From an uncultured Oscillospiraceae bacterium (GTDB taxonomy: Bacteria > Bacillota > Clostridia > Oscillospirales > Oscillospiraceae): a stretch of DNA of 43,458 bases. The notes under the pieces were generated by a model. The model saw only the letters and a program-made list of their open reading frames with translations. It searched no databases and was not told the DNA's origin. The stretch covers positions 1 to 43,458 of the forward strand of contig CALWYF010000017.1 in assembly GCA_944385705.1 (NCBI GenBank). The letters run 5' to 3'. Positions 9,201 through 16,522 of this stretch are shown here, piece after piece. Position numbers and translations under genes: made by a program. The stretch's first letter is position 1; the number at the start of each line of letters is the position of its first letter.

Positions 9201-9740
9201 GACTTCACCAGAGCGGAGCGTCCCCTCACCGGAGCGGAGAAGGGCGTAGCCACCCACCTGCTTTTGCAATATATGGACTTTTCCCGCAGCGGCAGCCTGG
9301 AGGAGATAGAGGAGGAGACCCGGAGACTTTGCAGCCAGGGCTTCATCTCCCAGCGAGAGGCCCAGGCGGTGGATGTGAAAGCGGTAAAAAAGCTCTTCGA
9401 TTCGCCTCTGGGACAGCGGATGAAAAGCTGCAAAAAGCTCTACAGGGAGTTTAAATTCTCTCTGCTGTGGGATGCGGAAGAGGTCTTCGGCAAGACCCCC
9501 GGGGAGCAGCTGCTGCTCCAGGGTGTGGTGGACTGCTGCCTGGTGGAAGAGGACGGCCTGGTGGTGATAGATTACAAGACCGACCGGGTGAGGACGGCGG
9601 AAGAGCTGGAGAAACGAGCCCGTTTTTACCGGGGTCAGATTTTGAGCTACGCCGCCGCTATGGAGCGCATCCACGGCAAGAAGGTGAAGCAGTGCCTGCT
9701 TTACTTTATCTCGGCTGGGAAAACCGTGGAGATAAAGTAA
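6255..9740 (+). CDS. addA: ATP-dependent helicase/nuclease subunit AddA
   Basis: AddA is the UvrD/Rep-like superfamily 1 helicase and nuclease subunit of AddAB. The 1161-residue protein shows a Q motif (TPAQAAAI), Walker A at residues 25-32 (AGAGSGKT), Walker B MVDEYQDV, the later helicase motif GDVKQSIYRFR and LLYVAMTRARERL near the end of the helicase region. The C-terminal RecB-family nuclease carries VVIDYKTDRV. The ATG at 6255 is preferred over a GTG at 6246 because the GGAGG site overlaps that GTG and sits 8 bases before the ATG. With addB upstream the complex is complete. No key residue appears to be missing. Confidence 0.97.
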   Translation: MSEFRPTPAQAAAIEARGSALLVSAGAGSGKTRVLTERLMSRLCDDKEPMDLDGFLIITFTRAAAGELRGRIMEELAERLAKEPGNRRLRRQNALCAKAQIGTIHSFCASLLRENCHLLGLSPDFKIVEEERAESMKQTALERVLEKRYERPQDHPGFLSLADTVGAGRSDERLAALVLSLHSRMQCHARPELWAREQVAALKTPARDVADTPWGREILAEARGVAAYWSGELDRLMALMAQEEKISAAYMDSFSHTAEDVRELSRSLETGWDRARACLPVSFDRLKGLRNSPDPALSELMKTRREACKKAMKGLEELLYAPSEQLLREMEQTAPAMEALLELTLDFDREFEKDKQRRSLVDYSDLEHYAARLLTDEAGQPTALARQLSERYGEIMVDEYQDVSRVQDTIFRAISREGRNLFMVGDVKQSIYRFRLADPEIFTEKYLSYSDTAEAGQPRRILLRENFRSRREILEGANAVFSLCMSRRLGDMDYDDAAALRYGANYEGSVPAPELILLDAAAGEEDSPDRTAKEAAFVAEKIKDLMESGCTVSGRDGPRPLEYGDIAILLRSGNAVGPAYRRALIQRGIPVASVQGGDYFDSLEVSSLVSLLAVLDNPHQDVPLIAVLRSGAFAFTPDELTEIRSADRKGDFYTALKAAGEHSEKCRDFLELLEQLRDLAADMSMAELSWLLLDRLDLLALCSAMEDGERRRERLMAFITLAERYESSGYRGLHRFVLWLRKLSEKGQEPALGAAGSSAVQIMSIHKSKGLEFPVVFLCDTARRFNRQDSRDTVLVHPVLGLGPKLTDALRRVEYPTLARNAIKLRLEREMLSEEMRLLYVAMTRARERLFITAAVKKPEETVEKAGGLVSRPMAPELLSQAGSMADWLIYAALADGGEHLSLSLPGREAQKTAEAEEEREKPAADSAELGELERELSFVYPHRDAEELPSKVTATELKGHWEQDAEAVNLTEKPSGIFRMPDFTRAERPLTGAEKGVATHLLLQYMDFSRSGSLEEIEEETRRLCSQGFISQREAQAVDVKAVKKLFDSPLGQRMKSCKKLYREFKFSLLWDAEEVFGKTPGEQLLLQGVVDCCLVEEDGLVVIDYKTDRVRTAEELEKRARFYRGQILSYAAAMERIHGKKVKQCLLYFISAGKTVEIK

Positions 9741-9755
9741 ATTTTGGAAAGGGAC

Positions 9756-9784
9756 TTGCAATACCGAAGACGCTGTGATACAAT
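9756..9784 (+). promoter_or_regulatory. Sigma-A promoter of rpmE, extended -10
   Basis: TTGCAA (9756-9761), 17 bp, TACAAT (9779-9784), with a TG dinucleotide one base before the -10 (extended -10). It starts 15 bases past the addA stop, so rpmE is independently transcribed. This is one of the best promoter matches in the window. Confidence 0.8.
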
Positions 9785-9850
9785 TCTCTTTGCGTCTTGT
9801 AACTATGCTTTTGCACAATCAAGATAGCCTTAGACGAGGAGATATGCCCA

Positions 9851-10051
9851 ATGAAGGAAGGAATCCATCCCAAATACGAGCAGACCACCATCAGATGTGC
9901 CTGCGGCGCCGTCATCGAGACCGGCTCTACCAAGAAGAACATCACCGTTGAAATCTGCTCCAAGTGCCACCCCTTCTACACCGGCAAGCAGAAGCTGGTT
10001 GACACCAGCGGCCGCGTTGATAAGTTCAACAAGAAGTACGGCATCAAGTGA
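9851..10051 (+). CDS. rpmE: 50S ribosomal protein L31, zinc-binding form
   Basis: A 66-residue protein starting [11 protein letters not shown], with the four zinc-ribbon cysteines of the C+ form of L31 (C16, C18, C36, C39). It bridges the large subunit's central protuberance with the small subunit and can serve as a zinc reserve. The SD-like GAGGAG is about 8 bases upstream. Its codon use (ATC for Ile, CGC for Arg) differs from the flanking addAB genes, which use ATA and CGG/AGG freely, as expected for a highly expressed gene. A strong terminator follows directly. Confidence 0.97.
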   Translation: MKEGIHPKYEQTTIRCACGAVIETGSTKKNITVEICSKCHPFYTGKQKLVDTSGRVDKFNKKYGIK

Positions 10052-10053
10052 TT

Positions 10054-10100
10054 ATGATATGAAAAAGCCCCGTCCAGAGGACGGGGCTTTTTCATATCAT
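10054..10100 (+). terminator. rpmE terminator with a 22-bp perfect stem
   Basis: The arms 10054-10075 and 10079-10100 are perfectly complementary over 22 bp around a 3-nt loop (AGA). The GC-rich core GCCCCGTCC/GGACGGGGC is flanked by A5 and T5, so it can end transcripts in either direction. The stem extends outward beyond the usual A/T tracts. Confidence 0.92.
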
Positions 10101-10152
10101 ACTGACGGCTGCGCTTCGTAGCTTATATTGCCATATTGGAAAGTGTACTTCA

Positions 10153-10192
10153 AAAATCATCAGGCCCGGGTCAGCCCGGGCCTGATGATTTT
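10153..10192 (-). terminator. Terminator of the TAXI-TRAP operon
   Basis: An 18-bp perfect stem (10153-10170 with 10175-10192; core ATCAGGCCCGGG) has a 4-nt loop and a T5 tract when read leftwards. It lies 32 bases past the stop of the leftward TRAP gene, back to back with the rpmE terminator. The 52 bases between the two hairpins hold nothing recognisable. Confidence 0.85.
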
Positions 10193-10224
10193 CTTATATG
10201 TCTGTTTTGTTCAGCGCAGCAAAC

Positions 10225-12201
10225 TCATGCAGATACCGGGGGCTGGGTGGCTTTCTTTGCTCCCAGATACTGGATGAGCACGATAACTGCCATGAGGGCG
10301 ATACCGATGAGGTCGGTGATAAGACCCGGGTCCATCATCATGAGGCCTGCAACGCATATGGCTATCCGGGCCGCCCAATTGAGTTTCCGGTAGAGGTAAC
10401 CGTTCATGGCGGCGGCCACGCCGAAGATGCCTATGAGGGAGGTGATGATTATCTGCACCACGCCCAGAGGCGTCACGTCGATAAGGAGCATGGCCGGGTT
10501 AAGGCAGAAGATATAGGGCACGACGAAAGCCCCTATGGCCAGCTTTGTGGCGTTGATACCTGTCTTCATGGGGTTGGACTTGGCGATGGCGGAGCCGGCG
10601 TAGGCGGCCAGGGCCACAGGGGGAGTGATATCGGCCACGATACCGAAGTAGAACACGAAGAAGTGGGCGGCCATCTTGGGCACCCCGATGGTGATGAGGA
10701 TAGGGGCGCAGGTGGAGGCCATGATGCAGTAGTTGGCGGTGGTGGGCACGCCCATGCCCAGGATGATGCAGCAGACCATGGTGAGGAACAGAGCCACCAT
10801 CATGGGGTCTGCCAGGGGCACGGCGTTGCTGGCGGTGATAACTGCGCCTATGAGCTTGGAGGCAAGGCCGGTGGCGGTGATGCACCCGGCGATGATCCCG
10901 GCGATGCCGCAGGCCACGGCCACGGTGATCACGCCCTTGCCGCCCTCGCTGAGGGCCTCGAAGATCTTCTTCAGGGTGATCCTGTCATCCTTGTTGAAGA
11001 AGGCCACCAGGATCGCAGCGATGATGGACACGGAGGCTGCAAACTGCATGGACCGGGCGCCGGAGCTGACCAGGCCCACCAGCAGCACCAGAGGCAGCAG
11101 CAGATAGACCTTCCGGATCAGCTTGCTCACCTTGGGCAGCTGGTCCTTGCTCATGCCCCGCAGGCCCAGCTTTTTGGCCTCCAGGTGGACGGCGATAAAG
11201 ATGCCGGTGAAGTAGAGGATGGCCGGCAGGATCGCCCGGGTGGCCACCTCTGCATAGGTGACGTTCATATATTCGGCCATGAGGAAGGCGGCAGCGCCCA
11301 TGATGGGGGGCATGATCTGGCCGCCGGTGGAGGCGGCAGCCTCCACGGCCCCGGCAAACTCAGGCTTGTAACCCAGCCGCTTCATCATGGGTATGGTCAT
11401 GGAGCCGGAGCCCACAGTGTTCGCGACCGAGGAGCCGGACACCATGCCCTCCAGGGCGGAGGCCACCACCGCGGCCTTGGCAGGCCCGCCGGAGAAGCCG
11501 CCCACCAGGGCGTTGGCCATGTTGATGAAGAAGGCGGCGATGCCGGTGCGCTCCAGGAAGGCGCCGAAGATGATGAAGATGCCGATGTACTTTGCGCAGA
11601 CCTGCACAGGCGTTGCCAGCACGCCTCCGGTGGAGTAGAACAGGGTGTAGATCAGCCGGGCGGGGGTGATACCGGTGGTCAGGGCGTATATGACGAAGGC
11701 GCCCATGACGCACAGGATGGGTATGCCCACACAGCGGCGGCACAGCTCTATAAGGCTCAGTATGCCGATGACGCCCACCACCACATGGAGGGTGGTCATC
11801 TTGGAGGCGCTGGTCAGCACCCCTACCAGGGAGTCATAGCTCAGGGCGTAATACATGAAGGCGGAGGCCCCCAGGACCATGATCACATAGTCGTACCAGG
11901 GGATGTAGTTGATCCTCACATGGTGCTTGCTGGCCGGGTAGTTCAGGTAGCCCAGGATCACGATGAAGGCCAAAAAGCTGGTCAGCCGCTTCTCCAGGGC
12001 GGCCACGCTGAACAGGGTGGACCAGATGCAGTAGGCGGAGAAGACCGCCGCCATGATGTTGAACACCAGGGCCGGCTTCCCCTCCCAAATCCTGGTGTTG
12101 GACTCCCTGTCGTACTTACGCATCAGCTTTTCTACGTCTTCGGCAGTGCCAACTTCTATGGTCTCTTCCACTTGGGTATCATGCTTGTGAAATACGGACA
12201 T
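10225..12201 (-). CDS. TRAP transporter permease, fused 4TM/12TM type (TAXI-associated)
   Basis: This 658-residue membrane protein joins the small (DctQ-like) and large (DctM-like) TRAP subunits in one chain, as is usual when the receptor is of the TAXI type. The N terminus is cytoplasmic and charged (residues 1-45). Many hydrophobic helices follow, with the DctM-like signatures PPIMGAAAFLMAEYMNV and LGMGVPTTANYCIMASTCAP and a proline- and glycine-rich core. It imports a small organic acid or similar solute using a sodium or proton gradient, with the receptor encoded just upstream. The start at 12201 follows AAAGGAG. Substrate cannot be deduced from the sequence. TAXI transporters have been linked to glutamate and other dicarboxylates, but this is not evidence here. 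Confidence 0.93.
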   Translation of the reverse strand: MSVFHKHDTQVEETIEVGTAEDVEKLMRKYDRESNTRIWEGKPALVFNIMAAVFSAYCIWSTLFSVAALEKRLTSFLAFIVILGYLNYPASKHHVRINYIPWYDYVIMVLGASAFMYYALSYDSLVGVLTSASKMTTLHVVVGVIGILSLIELCRRCVGIPILCVMGAFVIYALTTGITPARLIYTLFYSTGGVLATPVQVCAKYIGIFIIFGAFLERTGIAAFFINMANALVGGFSGGPAKAAVVASALEGMVSGSSVANTVGSGSMTIPMMKRLGYKPEFAGAVEAAASTGGQIMPPIMGAAAFLMAEYMNVTYAEVATRAILPAILYFTGIFIAVHLEAKKLGLRGMSKDQLPKVSKLIRKVYLLLPLVLLVGLVSSGARSMQFAASVSIIAAILVAFFNKDDRITLKKIFEALSEGGKGVITVAVACGIAGIIAGCITATGLASKLIGAVITASNAVPLADPMMVALFLTMVCCIILGMGVPTTANYCIMASTCAPILITIGVPKMAAHFFVFYFGIVADITPPVALAAYAGSAIAKSNPMKTGINATKLAIGAFVVPYIFCLNPAMLLIDVTPLGVVQIIITSLIGIFGVAAAMNGYLYRKLNWAARIAICVAGLMMMDPGLITDLIGIALMAVIVLIQYLGAKKATQPPVSA

Positions 12202-12374
12202 TCACTTTGCTCCTTTCGCTTGGGTTATACTATATATAAATATAATTCTGCACTAAAGCAGGGGAAAAATCAAGTTCAGAATGGAGGATATGTATCAAGA
12301 GAGCGTAAAAATTAGGAAATAAACAAAGGAAACGGTTGAATTCTGACTCAAAAATAAGGACCCTAAATGACTTG

Positions 12375-12409
12375 AAAAGCTACGGCGCCTAAAAAGCGCC
12401 GTAGCTTTT
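12375..12409 (-). terminator. Hairpin between TAXI receptor and TRAP permease genes
   Basis: A 14-bp perfect stem (12375-12388 with 12396-12409) surrounds a 7-nt loop in the 240-base gap between receptor and permease. The T tract read leftwards is short (T4), so it is likely a leaky terminator or 3'-end stabiliser that makes receptor mRNA more abundant than permease mRNA. The rest of 12202-12441 is AT-rich with no clear gene. Confidence 0.65.
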
Positions 12410-12441
12410 TAACCGCAAAATCTCGGATGAAAACTTGAAGC

Positions 12442-13398
12442 TTACTTGACGGAAGCTACCTCAAAGCCCTTCTCGGAGAAGTACTTTGCTGCACCGGGAT
12501 GATAGGGAACGTCGGTAACGCCGGAGGCAAAGGCCAGATCCAGCTCGGCGGCTTTGCCGTGCTGGAGCTGATCGACGTTTTCAAAAATGGTGGACACGAA
12601 GGTGTAGACTGCGTCCTCGGAGACATCGTCACGGGCCAGAATGACGGCGGCAATGGCAACGGTCTGGGCATCCTCGGGCATGCCGTAGGTGTCGGCAGTC
12701 ACGGTGTACTTGCTGTAGTAGGGAGACTTGGCAATGAGCTGGTCGATGCGCTCGTCATCGATGCTCACCAGGTAGACCTGACCGCCGGTGGAGAGGTCGG
12801 TGATGGCGGTGGTGGGAGCGCCGGCAACGATGAAGGCGGCGTCGATCTTGCCGTCCTTCAGGCTCTCGGCGCTGTCGCCGAAGCTCTGGTAAACGGGATT
12901 GATGTCAGCCTCGGTCATGCCGTAAACACCCAGGACGTCAATGGCATTGTAGTAAACGCCGGAGCCCAGAGCGCCAATGGAAACGCTCCTGCCGCGCAGA
13001 TCCTCAACGGTCTTGATGTCAGGATTCATGGTGACGATCTGAACCTGCTCCATGTACAGAGCGGCCACCACGGAGAAGCTGTCCACAGGGCCGGTCTCGG
13101 CAAAGAGGTTGGTGCCGGAATAGGCGTAGCTCATAACGTCAGACTGGCAGAAGCCCAGCTGATAGGAGCCCGCATCCATATCCTCAATGTTGGCCTGGGA
13201 GCCGTTGCTGGTAACGGCGGTGACGGAAAGGTCGGTGTTGGCGGAAACATACTGGGCGATAACGCTGCCGAAACCGTAATAGGTGCCGGTCTCACCGCCG
13301 GTGGTGAAAGTCAGTGTCTCTCCCTTGCTGCCGCCGCCGCAGGCGCACAGGGCAAACACCATGCACAAAAGTGCAACGATTGCTACGATCTTTTTCAT
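12442..13398 (-). CDS. TAXI family TRAP transporter solute-binding lipoprotein
   Basis: This 318-residue protein has a lipoprotein signal (MKKIVAIVALLCMVFALCACGG) with the lipidated Cys in LCAC, so it is held on the outer face of the membrane. The mature part begins with the TAXI hallmark TFTTGGETGTYYGFGSVIAQY and continues with the typical segments GSQANIEDMDAG, GRSVSIGALGSGVYYNAIDVL and KDGKIDAAFIVAGAPT. It captures the solute for the fused permease encoded 240 bases downstream. AGGAGG precedes the ATG. Expression is probably controlled by the divergent LysR regulator. Confidence 0.95.
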   Translation of the reverse strand: MKKIVAIVALLCMVFALCACGGGSKGETLTFTTGGETGTYYGFGSVIAQYVSANTDLSVTAVTSNGSQANIEDMDAGSYQLGFCQSDVMSYAYSGTNLFAETGPVDSFSVVAALYMEQVQIVTMNPDIKTVEDLRGRSVSIGALGSGVYYNAIDVLGVYGMTEADINPVYQSFGDSAESLKDGKIDAAFIVAGAPTTAITDLSTGGQVYLVSIDDERIDQLIAKSPYYSKYTVTADTYGMPEDAQTVAIAAVILARDDVSEDAVYTFVSTIFENVDQLQHGKAAELDLAFASGVTDVPYHPGAAKYFSEKGFEVASVK

Positions 13399-13464
13399 AC
13401 TTGACCTCCTGATTTAGTCTCCCGAGAGAAACAAAAAATTTAATCCGCACAATGCAAATAGCTC

Positions 13465-13493
13465 TTGCATTACGCATTATCTGCGTTTATAAT
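13465..13493 (+). promoter_or_regulatory. Rightward promoter, probably for lysR
   Basis: TTGCAT (13465-13470), 17 bp, TATAAT (13488-13493). The -35 is the right half of an inverted repeat, which would suit autorepression. The transcript would have a leader of about 225 bases before the lysR start. Confidence 0.5.
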
Positions 13494-13517
13494 ACAACCG
13501 AAAGTTGAGAAAAGCAA
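13489..13517 (-). promoter_or_regulatory. Leftward promoter, probably for the TAXI-TRAP operon
   Basis: Read leftwards: TTGCTT (13512-13517), 17 bp, TATTAT (13489-13494). Its -10 overlaps the -10 of the rightward promoter by five bases, so the two promoters face each other and cannot be occupied together. Transcription would start near 13482, about 84 bases before the receptor start codon. Confidence 0.5.
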
Positions 13518-13726
13518 TAGTTTTTTTAAGGGCCCGGAACAGTTTTTTCACACATTTGCATAAGTAACAGAAAATAGAGAGTAAAATACTGTGCATATTG
13601 TGCAATGTGCAAGAAAAATTTGGAGGGCCTCAGGAACTAGTCAAAAATATAACGTCAGATATTGGAATCGGCTTTGCCGGAGCCTTTTAAGGACCCGGCC
13701 TCTGCCGGACAGACGGGGAAAGGAAA

Positions 13727-14698
13727 ATGGATTTTTCACTGTTAAAAAGCTTCATAGCCGTGGCCGACGAGAAGAGCATATCCGTGGCGGCCCAGCATCT
13801 GTTCATCTCCCAGCAATCCCTCTCCAAGCAGATAGCCAAGCTGGAAGAGGAGCTGGGCACACAACTTTTTGTACGCAGCCGCCCACTGGGCCTCACCAGG
13901 GACGGAGTGCAGTTTCTCCGGGTGGCAAAGGAGATACTGCATCTAAAGCAGCAGTACGAGGAGAACACCAACCGGGGCAGCGCCGGCAGCCAGTATATCC
14001 ACATGGGCATAGAACACACGGTAGCCCGAGCGGTACTGCCCTATGTGCTGCCGGTATATCTCCGGGCTCATCCGGACACCTATGTGAAGATGAACGAGGC
14101 TTCCCCGGAGGTGCTGCAGAAGGCGGTGACCCACGACGGGGTGGATTTGGTGATAGGCTCCATCACCAGCACCCCGGACAGTTATGAGACTGTGGAACTG
14201 TGCAAAAAGGAACAGCTGTTGGTGGTGCCCCGGGGCATAATGAAAAGTCTTGCCGGGGACAATTCAGAGGCTGTGGCAGAAGGCTTTTCCCGGTGTGCGG
14301 ACCTGAGCTATTTTGAGAAAGCGCCCTTTATAAAAATACCTCCCCAGTCCTCCGGCGGCCGGACTCTGGCCAGCTATCTCAAGTATTACGACATCAATCC
14401 CCGTTTTATCTGCGAGCTCACCAACATGGAAAACGCCTTCCAACTGGCCAACAGCGGCCTGGGCCTGCTGATATACCCCAAAATATTCTGGGACCTGATA
14501 GGCCGGGAGCTGCAAAACGACTACCTGAAAAAAATCCATGTGTTTCCCCTGCCCTACCTGCCGGATATCGACAGGGTCTGCGCCTATTTCCACAGAGAGC
14601 GGGTGCTCCACGGCGGGACTCAGGAACTTCTGGATACTTTCAAGAAGTTTTTTGACGACTACTCCAAGGGCTCTCTGGAGACCTGGGCAAAGAAATAG
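13727..14698 (+). CDS. LysR family transcriptional regulator
   Basis: A 323-residue regulator with the N-terminal LysR winged helix (MDFSLLKSFIAVADEKSISVAAQHLFISQQSLSKQIAKLE pattern, residues 1-45) and a C-terminal substrate-binding-like effector domain from about residue 85. The sequence GGGGAAAGGAAA precedes the ATG. It is divergent from the TAXI-TRAP operon, so it most likely senses the transported solute or a product of it and controls that operon. The effector is unknown. A strong terminator directly follows. Confidence 0.93.
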   Translation: MDFSLLKSFIAVADEKSISVAAQHLFISQQSLSKQIAKLEEELGTQLFVRSRPLGLTRDGVQFLRVAKEILHLKQQYEENTNRGSAGSQYIHMGIEHTVARAVLPYVLPVYLRAHPDTYVKMNEASPEVLQKAVTHDGVDLVIGSITSTPDSYETVELCKKEQLLVVPRGIMKSLAGDNSEAVAEGFSRCADLSYFEKAPFIKIPPQSSGGRTLASYLKYYDINPRFICELTNMENAFQLANSGLGLLIYPKIFWDLIGRELQNDYLKKIHVFPLPYLPDIDRVCAYFHRERVLHGGTQELLDTFKKFFDDYSKGSLETWAKK

Positions 14699-14707
14699 AA
14701 GGCTTTA

Positions 14708-14754
14708 AAACAGTCTGACCCCGCTCCTCAATAGGGAGCGGGGTCAGACTGTTT
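14708..14754. terminator. Bidirectional terminator between lysR and the glycosylation operon
   Basis: A 20-bp perfect stem (14708-14727 with 14735-14754; core GTCTGACCCCGCTCC) has a 7-nt loop and is flanked by A and T tracts. It lies between two convergent genes, lysR (rightward) and proC (leftward), and can serve both. Confidence 0.88.
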
Positions 14755-14761
14755 ATAGCTC

Positions 14762-15562
14762 TTATTTCAAATCGAAATTCTTTTCATAGGCGGCGATGAC
14801 GGCCTCTATGACGGCGCTGCGGAAACCGTTTTTCTCCAGAGCCCGCACGCCCTGAATGGTGGTGCCTCCGGGGGAGCACACAGCGTCCTTCAGTTGGCCG
14901 GGATGCTTGCCGCTCTCCAGCACCAGGGCTGCCGAACCCAAAAGCATCTGGGCGGCCATCTCAATAGCGGCGGAGCGGGGCAGACCGCAGGCCACGCCGC
15001 CGTCTGCCAGGGCCTCGATGAACAGGTCCGCAAAGGCGGGGCCGCAGCCGGAGACGGAGGAACCGGCGTCAATAAGCCGTTCTTCCAGGCGGGTAAAGCG
15101 TCCGGCGCCGGACATCAGCTCCAGAAAGATGTCCAGCTGCTCCCGGCTTACCTCCTCACCCGGAGCGTACAGGATCATACCCTTGCCTATGGAGGCGGGG
15201 GTGTTGGGCATGATGCGTATCACCGGCCATTTGACGCCGGAGAGCTGCTGCACCTTTTCTATGGAGGTGCCTGCGGCCATGCTCACCAGGACAAAGGGGC
15301 TCTCCCTCCCTGCCAGCACCGGGGCAAGCTCTGCCAGCACGCCGGGGAGCATCTGGGGCTTGACGCCCAGAAAGATATAGTCGGCCTCGGCTGCTATGGA
15401 GAGATTGTCGGAGACAGCGGCTCCCAGCTCGGCGGTCAGCTTTTCGGCCTTCTCCCGGCTGCGGTTTGCCAGCATGATAGAGGAGCCGGGCAGCTTCGCC
15501 GCAGCGGCCCTTGCCAGAGCGCCGCCCATATTGCCCACGCCTATAAATCCAAAAACGGTCAT
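14762..15562 (-). CDS. proC: Pyrroline-5-carboxylate reductase
   Basis: This 266-residue cytoplasmic enzyme reduces 1-pyrroline-5-carboxylate to L-proline with NAD(P)H. It starts with the Rossmann motif FGFIGVGNMGGALA (residues 4-17). The C-terminal family signature is visible: VSGCGPAF, then a stretch ending in LKDAVCSPGGTTIQGVRALE. The start at 15562 follows AGGAGG. It is the last gene of a tightly packed leftward operon: the previous glycosyltransferase stops only 5 bases upstream and the SD site lies inside its 3' end. It may be a simple proline biosynthesis gene carried along, or it may supply a building block for the sugar pathway; the sequence does not decide. Confidence 0.95.
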   Translation of the reverse strand: MTVFGFIGVGNMGGALARAAAAKLPGSSIMLANRSREKAEKLTAELGAAVSDNLSIAAEADYIFLGVKPQMLPGVLAELAPVLAGRESPFVLVSMAAGTSIEKVQQLSGVKWPVIRIMPNTPASIGKGMILYAPGEEVSREQLDIFLELMSGAGRFTRLEERLIDAGSSVSGCGPAFADLFIEALADGGVACGLPRSAAIEMAAQMLLGSAALVLESGKHPGQLKDAVCSPGGTTIQGVRALEKNGFRSAVIEAVIAAYEKNFDLK

Positions 15563-15567
15563 GTTGT

Positions 15568-16509
15568 TTATTCCTCCTGTCCCTTCTTTACGACTTTCCG
15601 CTCCACATACTGGGGCGAGGCATTTACGCACATGAATATGCGCCCCACATACTCACCCACCAGGCCCAGCACCAGCAGGATAATGCCGCCTAAAATCAGC
15701 AGCAGAGCCGTGGTGGAGCTCCAGCCCAAGGGTGCCATGTGGACGGTAAAGTATCTGATGACGATTACGATAGCATAGATAAAGCCTATAAGGGCCGTAA
15801 GACAGCCAATGTAGGTGGCCAGGCGCAGAGGCTTTATGGAGAAGGAGGTAAAACCGTTCATCCACAGGTTCAGAAGCTTGCTGAGAGTATAGCCGGAATG
15901 TCCCTCCTGGCGCTGCCGGTGGTTCACCGGTACGTTGCAGATGTTCTTGGTGGAGCGCAGCACCAGGCCCATCACATAGGGGAAGCAATGCTCATAGCGG
16001 AGCATCTCGTCAATGATGAAGCGCTGGGCGGCAAAATAGCTGGTGAGGGAGAGCTCCTTGGGCTTGCCCAGCATTATTTCCGTCATCTTTCCGTTGAGCC
16101 AGCTGCCGAAGTTACGGAAGAAGCTGTGCTGCTTGTGATGGCCGTAGGAAGCATACACCACATCATAGCCCTCTTCCAGCTTGGCCAGAAGCTTGCCCAC
16201 CTCATCGGCGGGAGTCTGGCCGTCGTCATCCAGGCAGACTATATAGTCTCCCCGGCTGTGATGGAGACCTGCCATAATGGCGGCGTGCTGGCCGAAATTT
16301 TTGGCCAGGTCCACGGCGGTTATGCGCTTGTCCGCCCGGGCAAGGCCCTCTATAACGGAAAAGGTGTTGTCCGGGGAGCAGTCGTTCACCAGGATGATCT
16401 CGTGGTCGTAGTTCGGTAAAGCCGCCATGGTGGAGTTTATCTCCTCCACTACGGCGGAGACGGTGGCGGCGGAACGATAGCAGGGAATGACAAAGGAAAC
16501 CAGTTTCAC
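15568..16509 (-). CDS. ArnC-like polyprenyl-phosphate glycosyltransferase (copy 1)
   Basis: A family 2 glycosyltransferase of 313 residues with the layout of ArnC, GtrB and DPM1: a cytoplasmic GT-A domain (residues 1 to about 225) and two C-terminal membrane helices (about 232-258 and 270-292). Visible motifs are LVSFVIPCYRS, ILVNDCSPDNT, the ArnC-like KNFGQHAAIMAGL, the metal- and nucleotide-binding CLDDDGQTPADE, and GLVGEYVGRIF after the last helix. It should move a sugar from a nucleotide donor to undecaprenyl phosphate on the inner membrane face. By eye it is roughly three-quarters identical to the copy at 18425-19363, indicating a duplication inside the operon. A 13-base gap separates it from the ATP-grasp gene. 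Confidence 0.92.
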   Translation of the reverse strand: MKLVSFVIPCYRSAATVSAVVEEINSTMAALPNYDHEIILVNDCSPDNTFSVIEGLARADKRITAVDLAKNFGQHAAIMAGLHHSRGDYIVCLDDDGQTPADEVGKLLAKLEEGYDVVYASYGHHKQHSFFRNFGSWLNGKMTEIMLGKPKELSLTSYFAAQRFIIDEMLRYEHCFPYVMGLVLRSTKNICNVPVNHRQRQEGHSGYTLSKLLNLWMNGFTSFSIKPLRLATYIGCLTALIGFIYAIVIVIRYFTVHMAPLGWSSTTALLLILGGIILLVLGLVGEYVGRIFMCVNASPQYVERKVVKKGQEE

Positions 16510-16522
16510 GGAAACACCCCCA

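Larger units (their letters stand above)
13452..13611. promoter_or_regulatory. Candidate LysR-regulator binding cluster
   Basis: In the 328-base gap between the TAXI receptor gene and lysR, the motif TGCA recurs. ATGCAA-N7-TTGCAT forms a perfect inverted repeat at 13452-13470. TGCA-N5-TGCA at 13592-13604 has the T-N11-A spacing of LysR-type boxes, and a further TGTGCA lies at 13606-13611. Such clusters are expected between a LysR gene and its divergent target. Assignment is inference. Confidence 0.5.

Noticed and set aside
10198-12315. 705-codon rightward frame over the TRAP permease
   Set aside because: Its product is dominated by Gly, His and Asp, as expected when helix-rich membrane codons are read backwards; the permease on the other strand has full family motifs and an SD.
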